Positions 10,235 to 25,250 of a DNA stretch of 64,000 nucleotides are shown in pieces (the stretch's first letter is position 1; each line of letters begins with the position of its first letter). Source of the DNA: Adineta steineri (taxonomy: Eukaryota; Rotifera; Eurotatoria; Adinetida; Adinetidae). The notes beneath the pieces were generated by a model. That model saw only the letters and a list, made by a program, of their open reading frames with translations. It did not search any database and was not told the DNA's origin. Location of the stretch: NCBI GenBank assembly GCA_905250115.1, contig CAJNOI010000007.1:1161566-1225565 (forward strand), given 5' to 3'. Both the position numbers and the translations under genes were made by a program.

Positions 10235-11003
10235 ATGTCAACGAACAATCAACAACATGATATACGAGCAGGTCTTTCATTACTAGTACATCAACCAAGT
10301 TTGGAACATGATCATGAAGAAAAATCACAAAATTCACCAATAACTAAAAAAGATTCAACAAAATCAGACAATACATCAAACGCTAAACCATTTGGTTCTA
10401 ATAAGTTTGTATTTTTTTTAATTTATATTCAATTCATTTATTATTTATATTAGATTCTTCATGCCAATCAAGAAATAATTGTCTTATAAATATATATCGA
10501 ATTTCAAAATATAATCCGGCATTATTAGTGTATTATTTTTCAAAGAACAGATAATTTATGGCATAAGATTTATTATTTTATATTCGAAAAACGAAGTAAA
10601 TTAATTGTGTTTGAAATACTTTCTTTTGATAAATAAATTATGGGATTATTATCGCTATAAGATAATAAGTTTTACATAAAATTGGAAATAAATTCATAGT
10701 GGAGATGATGATCATCAGAAAATTCTTCTTCTCCCTATTTTTCTATTTCATGTTTAATCTCTTCAATTTATCTTCTGTTTAAGACATCGTTAAGTCAAGT
10801 ACGGAATGCTTGTGAGAGAGTAGCATCTTCTAAAGATAGATTTAACTTCATAAGACTTATTTTTGTCGGAACATCTCAAAACAATAGTTGAAAATCTAAA
10901 TGATTTAATGAGCAGAATAATTCGAGAAATTAAATTAATTAAAAAAGGAACTGTGGAATGTCAATATTTTTGTATCGATGTCAAAAATAATCATTTTGAG
11001 TAA
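10235..11003 (+). CDS. Hypothetical small polar/coiled-coil protein (tentative exon model)
   Basis: The first exon (10235 to about 10411) encodes a Ser/Asp/Lys-rich segment starting MSTNNQQHDIRAGLSLLVHQ; a phase-0 GTATTT donor follows NKF. Two candidate 3' exons, 10784-10811 and 10855-11003, are joined by a 43 bp GTGAGA...ATAAG intron. They read as a helical stretch (YLFLSEHLKTIVENLNDLMS) ending VKNNHFE-stop. The link between the first exon and these is not proven: an intermediate exon near 10485 with a weak donor would be needed. No family recognised. It could be a small coiled-coil subunit, or two unrelated fragments. Confidence 0.3.
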
Positions 11004-12290
11004 TATTTATAAACTTGACTCATATGAAAAAACACCTACTATTTTCCTCTATAAAATAAAAATAAATTATTAATATCAATTTACTAATAAGGAGGAAAAA
11101 TTAATTTCCTAAGTAATCGTGACTTGTATGACACCCTGTTCGACATGGTTTCTAAAATAATAATGACGATAATTTATTCTTTGACTTTTACGGTTCTTTA
11201 GTGTACCTATCTTTTTTTTATTTGCTTTAAAATTCTTCGATCATAAGAGTCTTTGATTTATCGCATGTAGATCTATCTTTCGGGAGTATTCGAATTTCTT
11301 TTCTTCTTCATTCACGTTCATATTCGAGAGAAAGATTTATACGAGATTATAATTTATCGTCAGCGTTGATCTAAGTTTTTATTTTTAATAAAGAGAACGT
11401 GAGTTCATACATCTAAAATTAGCTACTTAATAATCTTTCATTGATTTTATAAGTAAATAAAATATTTGAGTTGTATTATGTCAGTATTATCCTTTTACGT
11501 CCTGTAAGTTTTTTTGTATGAGAATTACCTTTTTCATGTATGATCTAGTGAAATCGATCAAAATTGAGTCATCATTTGTATCTATGAAAACATATTCTGA
11601 GCATAATTTGTGTAAGTTTATTAAGTACATAAGCAAAAAATAGCAACAGAAAATTCTAGATTCTTTACTATTTTGAATATGCTTAGAAGTATCTGTCGTA
11701 AGATCCTATTTCCTTTATTTTACTAAGAAGTTACAAACTTTTTTCATAGTAATTTAAAAATATAATTATTGTTGAGAATTATAAGAAGTTTCTATATAGA
11801 ATTTCAAATTAGAATCGAAATAAAAGATCTTATATTATTGATATTTTAATTACAATAGACAAGATTTCTAATTTTCAATTAAATTGTTGAACATATTAAC
11901 AGAAATTTTAAAGTAGGAAGCCTTTATTTTCTTATCTAAAGTCTCTCTGTAAGTAAGAGAGACCAGCCAAAAATTGCATCAATACTGAGGTTATATTAAC
12001 GCGATATGTATAATTTGTCAGCAAACTGCCCTCACTAAACGTTCATTGAACAGTCATGCTCCCCGAAGACAAGGACTAAAGAAAATTTATTTCTTATCAA
12101 AATCGTTTATATAATTAACTGTTTTGCAAAATACCAAAATGATTGTCTCTTATCGTTTTCTGACTAGATTTAAGTGACATCTGCTGAATTAAAAGTCGAA
12201 AATAATTTTTATTTTATCATAATAAATAATAAGTAAGCGAAAGCACGAAGGTCTACATTAACAATAAATAAGATTAGACGAGAATTTAAT
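11004..12290. other. Gene-poor stretch with one small perfect hairpin
   Basis: No coding sequence recognised over ~1.29 kb. At 11941-11963 there is an 8-bp perfect stem (GTCTCTCT/AGAGAGAC) with a 7-nt loop, GTAAGTA. It is too short and unsupported to call an RNA gene. The rest is AT-rich. Confidence 0.4.
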
Positions 12291-14070
12291 TTACTGTTCA
12301 ACATCATCACGATTCCATGATTGTTCTTCACCATCAAAAAAAATACAATATACAATACAACCAAAAAGACAAATACCAGATGATGTATTAAAAATTAATT
12401 TCCATGCAGATAATGTTTGATTTTGATTAGTTATCCATCCAACAAATATAGGTCCAACAAACCCGGGTATTGCAGCTAACATATTTGTAATTCCCATTAA
12501 TGTACCTGCATAATTACTTGCAATATCTAAGTGAGAGATAAGACTACCAGATCCTTGAAAACCAATGAATGCAACAGAGAGAGTTATAAATATAACAGCT
12601 AAAACATGATTACATTCAACAAAACCAACTAAAACAAGAAATAATGATGTTCCACAAGCGCCAATAATTGTTTGCCATCGTCGTGTAGCTGTTGTTGATA
12701 AGATTTGTTTTGCACGTATTCGATCAGCTATTTGTCCTGAGATTATTGTAAAAATAAGTTGAAATAAATAAGGTATAGCAAACATAATTCCATTTTGTTG
12801 TAAATTAAATCGAAGAATTGTTGAAAAATATGTTGGTAATGATGTAAGTAATATATAAAAAACAAAATTTGTACAAATATGTTGAACAGCAATAGCATAT
12901 AATGGTACACAAGTTATAATATGTCTCCAAGGTGTTGAAGATTTTTTTGGTTTTGGTATACAACGAAGAAGATATAATTTTTCTTCATATGTTATACGTG
13001 GATGTTCAGATGGAGAATTATATGCAAAAAATATCCAACCAATAAACCATAGACATGAAAGAAGACCAAAAACATAAAATGCCGATGGCCAACCACCGAA
13101 AAATGTTGATCCACATAAGAGACTAACCAATGGTGTTGTAATAACAATACCAATTTCTTTGCCTGTACTAGCAATTGGTGGAATTATACTTCGTTCTAAT
13201 GGTGGAATCCAACGACCCCATAATGCTGTTGCACTTGGAAAAGCAGGTGCTTCAAATGCACCGATTAATAATCGAATAGCAATAAGTAAACCAACATTTG
13301 TTCGAGCAGCTAATGGTGTTAAAAGTGTTAATATACCAGCAATAAAAATACTACCACCAAATATCCATTTTGCACCAAATCGTTCGGCTAATATACCTAT
13401 GAAAGAAAAAATTGTTTCTTAAATAAAAATCCTTTCATTGTTTAATAAATCTCTTTACCTCCGATAACTTGTGTAAGAACATAACCATAAAAGAATGAAC
13501 CTAATATAAAACCTTGAGTTTTTGGTGACCAATCAAATTCACCCTATTATATTCAAAGAAATTTTTACAAGAAATTTTTTTTATTAATTTTTCTTACAGG
13601 AGTTACAGGATCAATTGATGAGCTATTACTACCATCAATTGGAGGACATGCTTGTGCAGATTCATTTTTAATATTGTGAATTTTTGTCATAGCAACTTTA
13701 ATATATATATATATATATTTTATCGAAACAAAATTAAGAATTACTTACCGATTGCAACAGATAAATTTACACGTAATGAATATAAACAAAGAAAACCAAG
13801 AAAAGCCCATATAGCCACTACCTAAATAAGATAAATTGATCAGTTAGAACAAGAAAATCATTTACTAACATATCGAGCAGGAGTACCATCTAAATAAATA
13901 ATATTATTAATAAGAATATTATATGAAAACTTCTTACGTTTATGCGGTGATGTTTCAATTCGATAGGAATCTCCAACATTTTCTTCATTGTCAAGTAATG
14001 GAGCTTGCATTCCATCATCACTTAATAGTCCTCGATGTTCTGATGATTCCATTCGTTTTCCTGCTCGCAT
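12291..14070 (-). CDS. SLC17-family anion transporter (sialin/VGLUT-like), 5 exons, 520 residues
   Basis: Exons 14070-13870, 13821-13749, 13695-13598, 13543-13459 and 13396-12291 all agree in phase. A polar cytosolic N-terminus (about 67 residues) is followed by 12 predicted TM segments of the major facilitator fold. Family landmarks are [14 protein letters not shown] (TM1), the glycosylated loop 1, [36 protein letters not shown] with [41 protein letters not shown] and [20 protein letters not shown]17 members move organic anions with H+ or Na+ across lysosomal, vesicular or plasma membranes; the substrate is not predictable. It is a paralogue of the plus-strand gene at 22979. Its last 1106 nt are one exon where the paralogue has seven introns, a striking difference. 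Confidence 0.88.
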
Positions 14071-14832
14071 TCAATAAAACAAAATAATCTTAAAATAAAT
14101 TATTTTCACTTTCTATAACAGTTATAATTAAACTCAGAACTTTTATTCTGTTTATTTAAGAAATAAAATTGTCATTAAACATGAGAACAATAACATTGTT
14201 CATTTTTATATGAGAAATAAAAATAAAAAGATTTTGTTTTCTTTTAGTCTTGCAAAAATTGTTGTATATTTGGTTTTTGTTCGATATTATATTGTCTCAC
14301 TGTCAATTTATATGATATACAGGTGAACTTATCAAAAGATGGATCTTGATGACACGATATCATAAACTATTAAAATTTTTCTCAATGATATTATTGGAGA
14401 AAAAACAAATCAATATAAATATATTCTTGTAAATTATTTTTTTTTCAGTTTTTTATCGTTTTTTTAATGGTACTTATTAATGGTAGAGGCAATAAGAGAT
14501 GAACAAGGAAAAAAAGATGGCCAAACCAACAGAATTATTAGCAGTATATTTGAAGTAAAGGAAACGAAGGAAGGAAAAGAAAAATGATTGTTGTTTTCAC
14601 TCTTCGTAAGCCTGGGACGAGAAAAATGTGGTTCGCTTTTTTGTTTCATTTATTAAAAAGACTATCATAACACAACATCCTAAGTTACGTTCCTATTATA
14701 GAACAAACATTTAGAGAAAGAGAATCGAACAATAATAAAAGTGGTCACTTCAACATTTTTTTTCTAACCACTTAATAATTCTATAGATATTTGACCCTAC
14801 TCTAGATAATAAATACGTCAAACAATATAGAT
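14071..14832. other. Divergent intergenic spacer
   Basis: About 760 bp, AT-rich, between divergent SLC17-like and TMEM184 genes. An AG 2 nt before the TMEM184 ATG (14829-14830) could be a trans-splice acceptor. No other feature recognised. Confidence 0.4.
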
Positions 14833-16822
<1,990 letters not shown>

Positions 16823-17302
16823 AAATACATATTTATAACCTTAAAAATATTCTAGTCAACTGAAATGAATCATATATAACATTCTCTATCTTTTTTTTGT
16901 TCCATATTTTATTTTTTGATGTTGTTATTGTTATTGTTGTTGTTTAACCATAAACTTTCGTGACATTCTTATATATCGTAGAGAATTATATTTGATTTGT
17001 AACATCTAATCTTGTTTTTATGTTGTTTATCATTTTATTTATTTATTCGATTGATAATCAGAATTACTTGGAATAGAAATTCTTATTTGTTGTGACATTC
17101 AACTTTTTCGCGTCGTTGTTGTTGTTGTGTACAGATAACTATATTAATTATATCAAAAACAAAAAAAAGATTTGAAAACATAGATTATTCTGTTGTATTT
17201 ATTATTCATATAAAAAAAAAGAATCTGTATGTTTAACGTATTATCTCTATGTATATTGTAATTTATTTAACAGAAAAAAAAACGTTTTGTTCTTTATTTT
17301 AG
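16823..17302. other. Spacer with polypyrimidine tract and AG abutting the next ATG
   Basis: This 480 bp spacer holds GTT/ATT-rich low complexity near 16920-16945. It ends in TTCTTTATTTTAG directly before the ATG of ATRAID (AG at 17301-17302), which is a 3' splice site with zero 5' UTR left in the exon. This fits spliced-leader addition or an unseen 5' non-coding exon. Confidence 0.45.
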
Positions 17303-17962
17303 ATGATAAAATTTATTGTATTTAGTGCTTTAGTTGTCCTTATCGATGGGGAATTGAAATCGAATATTTTATGTCTAGGTCGAAATACAACTAGTAAATC
17401 TATTATTGATTATTGTTTATCTCAAAATGGTAGATTAGAATCTCGATGTTGTCTTTCATCAAATTTAACTCAGATTTTGGCTATTGATTTAACTGATATG
17501 AATTTAAATAAAGTACCTAATTTCAGTGAATATAACGATTTAATAACTGTAAATATGATTGATCTTCGAATAAATCCTCAATTAAAATCTTCTGAAGATG
17601 ATGATTTTCTTCGTATGCAATCACTTAATTATCTTTTCTTACCTAAACAAGTTCAATGTCCTGGTAATGAAAGTGTTTGGAAAATAATTAATCAAACAAT
17701 CGATCCAACAGGCATTGCTTGTATCGAACAAAAAGATTTTTGTCTAAATTCGACATATATTTGTCCTGCATTAAATTCATATTGTGTTACAAATGGACCA
17801 AATCATTATTTATGTTTATGTAAAGATGGTTATCATGGTTATAAATGTTTAAGACACGGAGAATTTCCAAAATTAGCATTTTTCGGTATAACTGTAGTTA
17901 TTACTATAGTTTTAAGTACTTTTTTCTATTTAACACAACGACGAAATATTAAAAAGGATTAG
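17303..17962 (+). CDS. ATRAID: ATRAID orthologue, single-pass EGF-like membrane protein, 219 residues
   Basis: Single exon. A signal peptide (about residues 1-16) leads into a Cys-containing, leucine-rich-like ectodomain (ILAIDLTDMNLNKVPNF, LNYLFLPKQVQCPGNESVW). Then come an EGF-like module (FCLNSTYICPALNSYC ... YLCLCKDGYHGYKC) and a TM (about 190-212) with a short TQRRNIKKD tail. The DGYHGYKCLRHGEFPKLAFF to TQRR end closely follows the end of vertebrate ATRAID/APR3. In vertebrates the protein is membrane-bound and linked to retinoic-acid-induced differentiation and late endosome/lysosome function. About eight N-glycosylation sites are visible. The ATG lies immediately after a splice-acceptor-like AG. 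Confidence 0.85.
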   Translation: MIKFIVFSALVVLIDGELKSNILCLGRNTTSKSIIDYCLSQNGRLESRCCLSSNLTQILAIDLTDMNLNKVPNFSEYNDLITVNMIDLRINPQLKSSEDDDFLRMQSLNYLFLPKQVQCPGNESVWKIINQTIDPTGIACIEQKDFCLNSTYICPALNSYCVTNGPNHYLCLCKDGYHGYKCLRHGEFPKLAFFGITVVITIVLSTFFYLTQRRNIKKD

Positions 17963-18654
17963 AAATCTAATGAAATTCTTTTGTTATGAACAAACAAATG
18001 CAATTAGATCTGTCTTTCATGTAAAAGAGTAAATTATTAATAGAAAGTTATAAAAAGGATTGGATTTTTATATTATGTGATAGAATTTATTTTTCTGTTC
18101 TCTCCCTCTATTTTTGTGTCTATGATAATTGTTATCTTTTTTCTTTCTTTCTCATATTATTGATCTGAATAAATAATCGATCTATTCCAAGAACTGAAAT
18201 TTTTATCTAAGAATCGTAAATATCCACAAAGCTATTATAATGGGTTCTGCTCAATTAATGATAAGTCTAGAATAGTATCATATAAAATTGAATATTGATA
18301 TTTTTAACAATTACTAATCATAGAATACATTAATATTGTTTTTTAGATAACCATACACTATGTGAATAGAAATTCTAATTAGATAAACTCATTCTATTAA
18401 TATTTTATCGATATAAAAAATTAATATACTAATATAGAAGAAATATCGAAAACAACTTAACTATACATCGAGGGTGTGTACTATGATAAGACGTTTATAT
18501 CACACTTAAAGAAACATGCGCAATATTCTCTTCTTTTCTTCTATTAAATATTTATTTACCATATATATATGCGCATCGTATAGACATACTTTACTGATAT
18601 TCTAAATATTTCGAACAGAAAAAATTCTCACATTTCGTCTATTTCAGATTTAAT
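17963..18654. other. Spacer before the oxidoreductase gene
   Basis: About 690 bp, AT-rich. A TTTCAG at 18642-18647, 7 nt before the next ATG, is another candidate trans-splice acceptor with a pyrimidine-rich lead (TCTCACATTTCGTCTATTTC). Nothing else recognised. Confidence 0.4.
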
Positions 18655-19876
18655 ATGGCTGAAGCTAAATCTAATAGTACTAGTGGTATTCCTTCAGTAA
18701 TGAAAGCTGCTCAACAAAATGGTTATGGAGATGCACGTAATGTTTTAACACTTCGTGATGATGTACCTGTACCACGTGAATTATCATCAAAACAAATTCT
18801 TGTTCGAGTACATGCTGCTTCAATAAATCCAGTTGATTGGAAAGTTTTAAATGGAAATATGTCATTAGTTACACGTTACTCATGGCCTCATATACCTGGC
18901 AAAGATGTTGCTGGTGTTATTGTTGATGTTGGATCAGGTGTTAAACGTTTTCAAGTTGGTGATAAAGTTTATGGAAATCTTGGAATGAGTGATGGGAGTT
19001 TTGCTGAATATGCACGTGCTGATGAATCTGCTTTTGCAATAAAACCAAATAATTTAACAATGGAAGAAGCTGCAGCTATACCATTAGCATGTGAAACTAG
19101 TTATCAAGCTTTATTTACGAAAATTTCACCACCTATTGGAGAAGGTAGTAAAGTATTAATTTGTGGAGGAAGTACAGCAACTGGTTTATATGCAGTTCAA
19201 TTAGCTAAAGCAGTTGGAGCTTATGTTACAACAACATGTTCACAAAGAAATTTTAGTCTTCTTGAAAAACTTGGTTTGACCTTTTTTATTTTTAATCAAT
19301 TTTATAACAAAATTTTGTTATAGGTTATAAAACATCTCAAACAACTGCTGATCAAAATCAAGTACATATTATTGATTATAATGAAAAAGATTTTGGAAAA
19401 GAACTTAAAGGTAAATATATATTAAAAATATATTATATATTTAATTTATTTATTTATTTTTAGGGCAAAATTATGATGTTGTGTATGATTGTGTAGGTGG
19501 ACAACAACAATGGACATCAGCACAAGAAATATTAAAACGTAATGGTCAATTTATTACTATTGTTGGTGATGATACAAAATCTACTGTATCAGTAAAAGCA
19601 GCATTTTCAGTTGGTTCAAGTATAATTAATCGAAAATTTTGGTCTGTTTTTGGTTCATTACATCATAATTATATATTTCATTTTTTAAATCAAAATTTTC
19701 AAAATCTTAATGATATGCGAACAAAATACATTGAAACAGGAAAAGTTAAACCAATAATTGATACTGTATTTGATTGGCGAAAAGATGGTGTTGAATCATT
19801 ATACTCACTCTATGAAAAATCCAAAAGTGGTAAAGCACAAGGAAAATTAATTCTTAAAATAGCTGATGAAGAATAA
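18655..19876 (+). CDS. MDR-family zinc-less NAD(P)H oxidoreductase (quinone reductase/RTN4IP1-like), 372 residues
   Basis: Exons 18655-19273, 19324-19410 and 19464-19876; all introns are phase 1 and 50-53 bp. The N-terminal GroES-like domain shows ILVRVHAASINPVDWK, PGKDVAGVIVDVGSGVKRF and VGDKVYGNL. The Rossmann part has VLICGGSTATGLYAVQLAK, the NADPH-binding glycine motif in slightly altered form, and YDVVYDCVGG. Zn-binding Cys/His residues of alcohol dehydrogenases are absent, so a zeta-crystallin-like quinone/enone reductase is the likely activity. No clear mitochondrial targeting sequence is seen. The start ATG is the first after the acceptor-like AG. Confidence 0.85.
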
Positions 19877-21233
19877 TTATCATGAACATTTTTTATCTTT
19901 TTAAAAGAAATTTTCATTTTTTTAATAAACATGTCGTCTAGGTTAATAGATTATTCGATTCACGTATTTAGGAAATGTCATTGAGCTTTATCGGTATAAT
20001 GTTTCTTTAAATAGATCGAGATAAACAACGTTATAACCTTGTACACGTTTATACAAAAAAGATCATTACATATCGTTTATAAACGCTGTTAGTGTTTACG
20101 TACGTAAATATATTCTTAAGCACAAAAAAGACCTATTGTATTAAGAAAAAATAATATTTATTATTTATTCAAAATAATCCCCCGCTATCGATAAAATTAA
20201 TAATAATTCTTAACATTAAATTTATGTCAATCATATATTTATTTTCTAGTAATCTCAATAGTCTGAACTTTATTATTAATTTATTCATCTTTCATCTTGA
20301 ATGCTATTTTATTTATTTAGAAAAAATTATAAATCTAAAAATAGAATATTCAAAAATCAATGATAGAAAATGCATACTTGTGACAATTATTTTCTTTCTA
20401 TCATAAAAATCATCATGGGAAAAGAAAACGAATGGTTTGCCGTTTCTTTTTTTCTTCTTCTTCTATGATTATATTTAACATGCAGACATGCCCTTGGACT
20501 TATTAATAGAAATTGAAATAACAGTTGTCTTTAACAAATAGATTGACCTTATTTTATGTAAAATAAAACTGTCAGAAATGGTTTTCTGTTAATCTATAAT
20601 TATTACTATTGCTTTTCGATATACATATATACATGAAATTATCTTTATAGGGGATAATAAAATTTAGTCATATGTTTTATCTCATATTTAAATAATCAAA
20701 AGTCGATGTCATCAGCATATCAATTAGTTCTTTTGTTTCTTGAACTTCTTCTCTACTAAATAATCATGTATATTTATCAAAAAATATATTTTTAATTATT
20801 CAAAGTAAATACCCAAAAAAAAAGAAGAAAATCTTATGTTGAGTTATATTTAACAAATAGACGAAACTTGACAGGTTTCAATTGAGTCAATGATTGATCG
20901 CAATAATAAATTATTCTTTGCTCTTTTTTTATACAATGAAACAATAAAAACAAAAAAATAAAGTACGGAAAAAGACGAAAGAATACCTAAGATAAAATGT
21001 AACTATAAGACGGATAAAAAAAATGGCGTGTCCTTAATCTTCATTCAATTTACGAACATAACACCCTTTCGCTTTTTCTGTTGTATTGTATAGTACGATA
21101 AAAGAGAAAAAGAATCCAGACCATTAGAAGAGAATAAGAAGAAAGAAAAAAAAAGAAAAGACGAGAGAAATGGAGAAAGAGAGAGAGAGAGTGAAACGTG
21201 ACATGGAAGCATGCAGAATACCAAAACATACGT
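19877..21233. other. Gene-free spacer with purine-rich tract
   Basis: About 1.36 kb without a recognisable gene. AT-rich to ~21050, then a purine-rich (A/G) tract at about 21085-21192 ending in a short (GA)n microsatellite just upstream of the PPM promoter. Confidence 0.4.
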
Positions 21234-21241
21234 TATATAAA
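21234..21241 (+). promoter_or_regulatory. TATA-box candidate of the PPM phosphatase gene
   Basis: TATATAAA lies 88 bp upstream of the ATG, just after the purine-rich (GA)n tract. Spacing is similar to the TATA candidate upstream of the ART-TPR gene. Confidence 0.4.
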
Positions 21242-21328
21242 AGAGCTTCTCATACTGTCACACACATTGAATGCGTTAGTAAAAAAGTTATATAATCAAA
21301 GTAAAAGATAAAGTTTTCAAAAACGGTT

Positions 21329-22523
21329 ATGTTACACGCTGGTATTGAAGCACTTTTTGGTCGAAGTCGTGATCATCATCGAAAACGACATTTATTTAGT
21401 CTACGTCGTCGTCATAATGATCATAAACAAGAAGAAGATGATGAATTAGCAAAACTTTTTTCTAGTAAACCACATACTGAAAAAACGATTACACATGGTC
21501 AAAATTATGCTTTTGCTGCAATGCAAGGTTGGCGTGCATCTATGGAAGATAAAAATAAACAATTACTTTCATTTGATAATCGTTCATGGAAATTATGGTC
21601 ATATTTTGCAATATTTGATGGACATAATGGTAAGAAAGAAGAAAAAAACAAACAATCTATTTTATAATAAAAAAAAAAAAATTTTTCTTTTTTCATTATA
21701 TGTAAGGTATTGATACAGCAAAACATGCTGCTGATCATCTTGATATTCATTTATTACAGTCACTTAATGAAATGCTTACTCATTCCAATGATGATGCAAT
21801 AAAAAATGGTGAACCAGTTCGGTCATCGCAATTAGATTTAACACATTTACGAGCTGTTATTAAACAATCATATTTTGAATTAGATAAAGATTTAAGAACA
21901 TTGGTTAAAGATGATAGTGGTTGTGTTTGTGTATGTTTTGAATAATTTTCTTTAGAGAACAAAAATAAAATTTTAATTTTTTCATCTTTAGATAACATGT
22001 CTTATTGGTCCCGAACAAATTTATCTAATTAATATTGGTGATTCTCGTGCTATTATTTTTTCTAAAGATGGACAAATATTAGCACATACTGAAGGTAAAA
22101 ATATTACTTTTTAATACAATGTATACATATACATATATGTATTTAGATCATAAACCTGATGATCCTGCTGAACAAGAACGTATACATGAAGCTGGAGGAA
22201 AAATATCTAAACCATGTCCTGGTGATGTTTTACGTGTTGAAAATCAATTGGCTATGACACGTGTATTAGGAGATTTTAGCATGGATAAACATATTGTACC
22301 ACCTATGGCAGATATTGTTGAATATCCAAGAAATGAATTAGCAGCTTTTGTTGTACTTGCATGTGATGGTATTTGGGATGTAATGACAAATACAGATGTT
22401 GCTAAATTTGTTGTTGAACGTGTGGAAAAAACGAAATTAGAAGATATTGCAGCAGAATTAATAGATCAATGTCTTCATCGAAATAGTACTGATAATATGA
22501 GTGTTTATATTGTAAAGCTTTAA
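21329..22523 (+). CDS. PPM/PP2C-type Ser/Thr protein phosphatase, 4 exons, 334 residues
   Basis: Exons 21329-21629, 21707-21930, 21992-22094 and 22147-22523. After a basic, His/Arg-rich N-terminus (residues 1-45) come the ordered PPM motifs: GWRASMED, YFAIFDGHNG (metal-binding Asp and Gly), INIGDSRAI, DHKPDDPAEQERI, LAMTRVLGDFSMD, FVVLACDGIWDVM and NSTDNMSVY. All metal-coordinating Asp residues of the family are visible, so an active Mg/Mn-dependent phosphatase is expected, probably cytosolic or nuclear. Which PPM subfamily cannot be settled by eye. Introns are short, and a shared 3' splice form TGTAAG is used at exon 2. Confidence 0.88.
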
Positions 22524-22978
22524 AATTTTATTGTATATTAAATACTTATGAATCAAATTTATACTATTTTGTCATTTATAATAGTAGAAAATAATTCTAT
22601 CAGTGAAACATTTTTTTTTTGATTATATTATATTCATGCATTCGATAAATAGTCTTATTTATTACGTCAATCGATTGGAGAATATTTTAAATGCAGACCA
22701 TTAGCATTTTCTAACTATTAACGATATTCATTTCCGTAATTGAATGTATATTTATCTCAAGTTCTTTTTGTGAAGTATCATCTTATTATGAAAAAGAAAA
22801 GAACTTGGCATGATTTTATTATATAGCTTAGCATGACGTAGTATACTGTAAATATTCTATTCTAATAATGACAAAGCGTGTGCCTTTCTTTTTTGTCTTC
22901 TTTAACTATTATGAATTCAACATTGGTATCTTCTTTCTTTTCATTGTTGACTTTTATCAATACTAGTCGAGTGGTAGA
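22524..22978. other. Intergenic spacer
   Basis: 455 bp, AT-rich. A tRNA A-box-like string sits near 22964-22974 but no B box follows. Nothing else recognised. Confidence 0.4.
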
Positions 22979-25079
22979 ATGCGTTCTCAGCCAGATACAC
23001 GTCGAAGTACATCAGCTTTATTATATGATGAAAATGAAAAAACCATTGATGCAATATTAGATCAACAACCATTATTAGGATATACAGATATTGATGGTGA
23101 TAATAATATACATGAACCATGGCATCGACGAATTTTTGCAAGACATAGTTTGTTGATAGTTTATTTTATTAAAAATAGATTTTTAAAGATATACTATTTA
23201 ATATTTAGTTGTAGCAACATGGACGTTTTTTGGTTTTCTTTGTTTATATATGCTTCGTGTTAATTTATCAGTCGCTATTGTTGCTATGACAACACCACAA
23301 AGTGCTACAAATCAATCAGTAGAAGCATGTCCATCGCCTAATGATTCAAGTAGTACTCCAGCCAAGGTTAATAAAACAGAATCTTTTACTTTTAGAATTT
23401 TGATATATGATTTATATTTATTTTTATTAATAGCATGGCGATTTTGATTGGAATCCTCGTACTCAAGGACATGTACTTGGTTCGTTTTTTTATGGTTATA
23501 TTCTTTCACAATTTATTGGTGGTAAAACTAGAATATACAATGTGAAACTATTTTTTTTGTTGTTTTCTTATGATATAAATAGGAATATTAGCTGAACGAT
23601 ATGGTGCTAAATGGATATTTGGTTGTGGTCTTCTAGGAGCTGGTCTTCTTACACTACTTTCGCCAATTGCAGCTAAAACTCATGTTGGTCTTCTTATTGC
23701 AACGCGTATTCTTATCGGTGTATTTGAAGTAGAAATTTCATTATTTATTTAATAAGATTAGTGCATATATGTATATCTATATTTAGGGTCCAGCATTTCC
23801 AGCTGCAGGTGCATTATGGAGCCAATGGGTGCCACCTTTAGAAAGAAGTATCATACCACCTATTGCTCATGCTGGTATGATTTTATTGATTTTTTAAAAT
23901 TAAACGTATATATTTTCGTTCATCGTTTTTAGGAAAAGAAGTTGGGGTTGTTGTCACTACTCCATTAGCTGGTATTTTATGTGCATCAGCCTTTTTAGGT
24001 GGTTGGCCATCATCATTTTATGTTTTTGGTTAGACTCATAATCATAATATTTATACACTTTAATAGATTCTTATTTTCATAGGTGTTATAACTTGTATAT
24101 GGTTTATTTTCTGGTGCTTTTTTGCTTATAATAGTCCTTCACAACATCCACGATGTTCAAAGAAAGAACGAGATTATATAACTGCTGTTCTACCAAAACC
24201 AAAGAAAGTTTGTTTAAGAATAATTCTATTTTTTATGTATTTCAATAATTATTGTCTAGTTAAAAACTCCGTGGTTAGCAATTGCTACTTCGATTCCTTT
24301 TTGGTCAATTGCTATTGCATCAACTTGTGTTCAATTTGTTTATTATGTTTTATTAACATCATTACCAACTTATTTTGCAACTATATTAAGATTTAATTTA
24401 CAAAAAGTATTTTCTTTTACCAAAAAAAACAGACCAAATTAAAATTTTTATTTATCAATAGAATGGTTTTATGTTTGCTATTCCTTATGTATTTATGATG
24501 ATTGTTATTGTTACGAGTGGTCAATTAGCTGATCATCTTCGAGCACGAAAAATAATGTCAACAACATCTGTACGAAAACTACAAACAATTATCGGTGGTG
24601 TTGGTTCATCATTATTTCTAGTTCTTATCGGTTATGTTGGATGTAGTAAAGTAGCAGCTATGTTTTGTATTACATTAGCGGTTGCTTTTATTGGTTTTCA
24701 TTCAAGTGGTTGTCAAATATCACATCTTGATATTGCAAGCAATTATGCTGGTTTGTTTAAAGAAAGAAATATAAAGATTTAATTCTAATATTTTCTAGGT
24801 ACTCTTGTTGGTATTACAAATACTCTGGCTTCAATACCAGGTTTTGTTGGTCCTGCTATGGTTGGTGCTATTACAAATAATAATGTAGGACAACTTTATA
24901 TTCTTTTTCCTTTTTTTAATTTCTTTTTAATTAATTAGCAAACCCTACATGCTTGGCAAACTATTTTTAATTTATCTGCAGGAATCGGACTCTTTGGTTG
25001 TATCGTCTATTGTATCTTTTTTGACGGTAATGAACAATCATGGAATCGAAATGATATTGAAGAGATTACAGAAAATTAA
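22979..25079 (+). CDS. SLC17-family anion transporter (sialin/VGLUT-like), 11 exons, 510 residues
   Basis: Exons 22979-23147, 23209-23366, 23434-23521, 23583-23728, 23787-23874, 23933-24028, 24083-24207, 24260-24406, 24462-24750, 24799-24884 and 24939-25079 splice in consistent phase. The 12-TM major facilitator fold carries the same landmarks as the minus-strand paralogue: [105 protein letters not shown] and the IFFDGNEQSWNRND end. The N-terminal ~55 residues are polar with a dileucine-like QQPLLGY signal, which may direct lysosomal or vesicular sorting (inference). It has ten introns against four in its paralogue; only those near the 5' end are shared. Confidence 0.88.
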
Positions 25080-25250
25080 ATGAGAATAATTCATTGTTTT
25101 AACAGTATTTAAAGAAAAGAAAAATATAGTTAAATTTTTATTATAGAACATACGTTATAAATATGTGCAAAAAGCAAAGACTTTGATTTATTTATGTTTA
25201 AATGCAATAATAATTTAAATTCTAAAAAAAAGTATTAAATACAAAATGAA

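Noticed and set aside
11941..11963. Small structured RNA
   Set aside because: An 8-bp stem alone is expected by chance in DNA of this length; no promoter or conservation evidence.
22964..22995. tRNA-like A box (TAGTCGAGTGG) upstream of the second SLC17-like gene
   Set aside because: No GGTTCGANTCC-type B box follows at the right distance and no cloverleaf can be folded; it overlaps a coding start.
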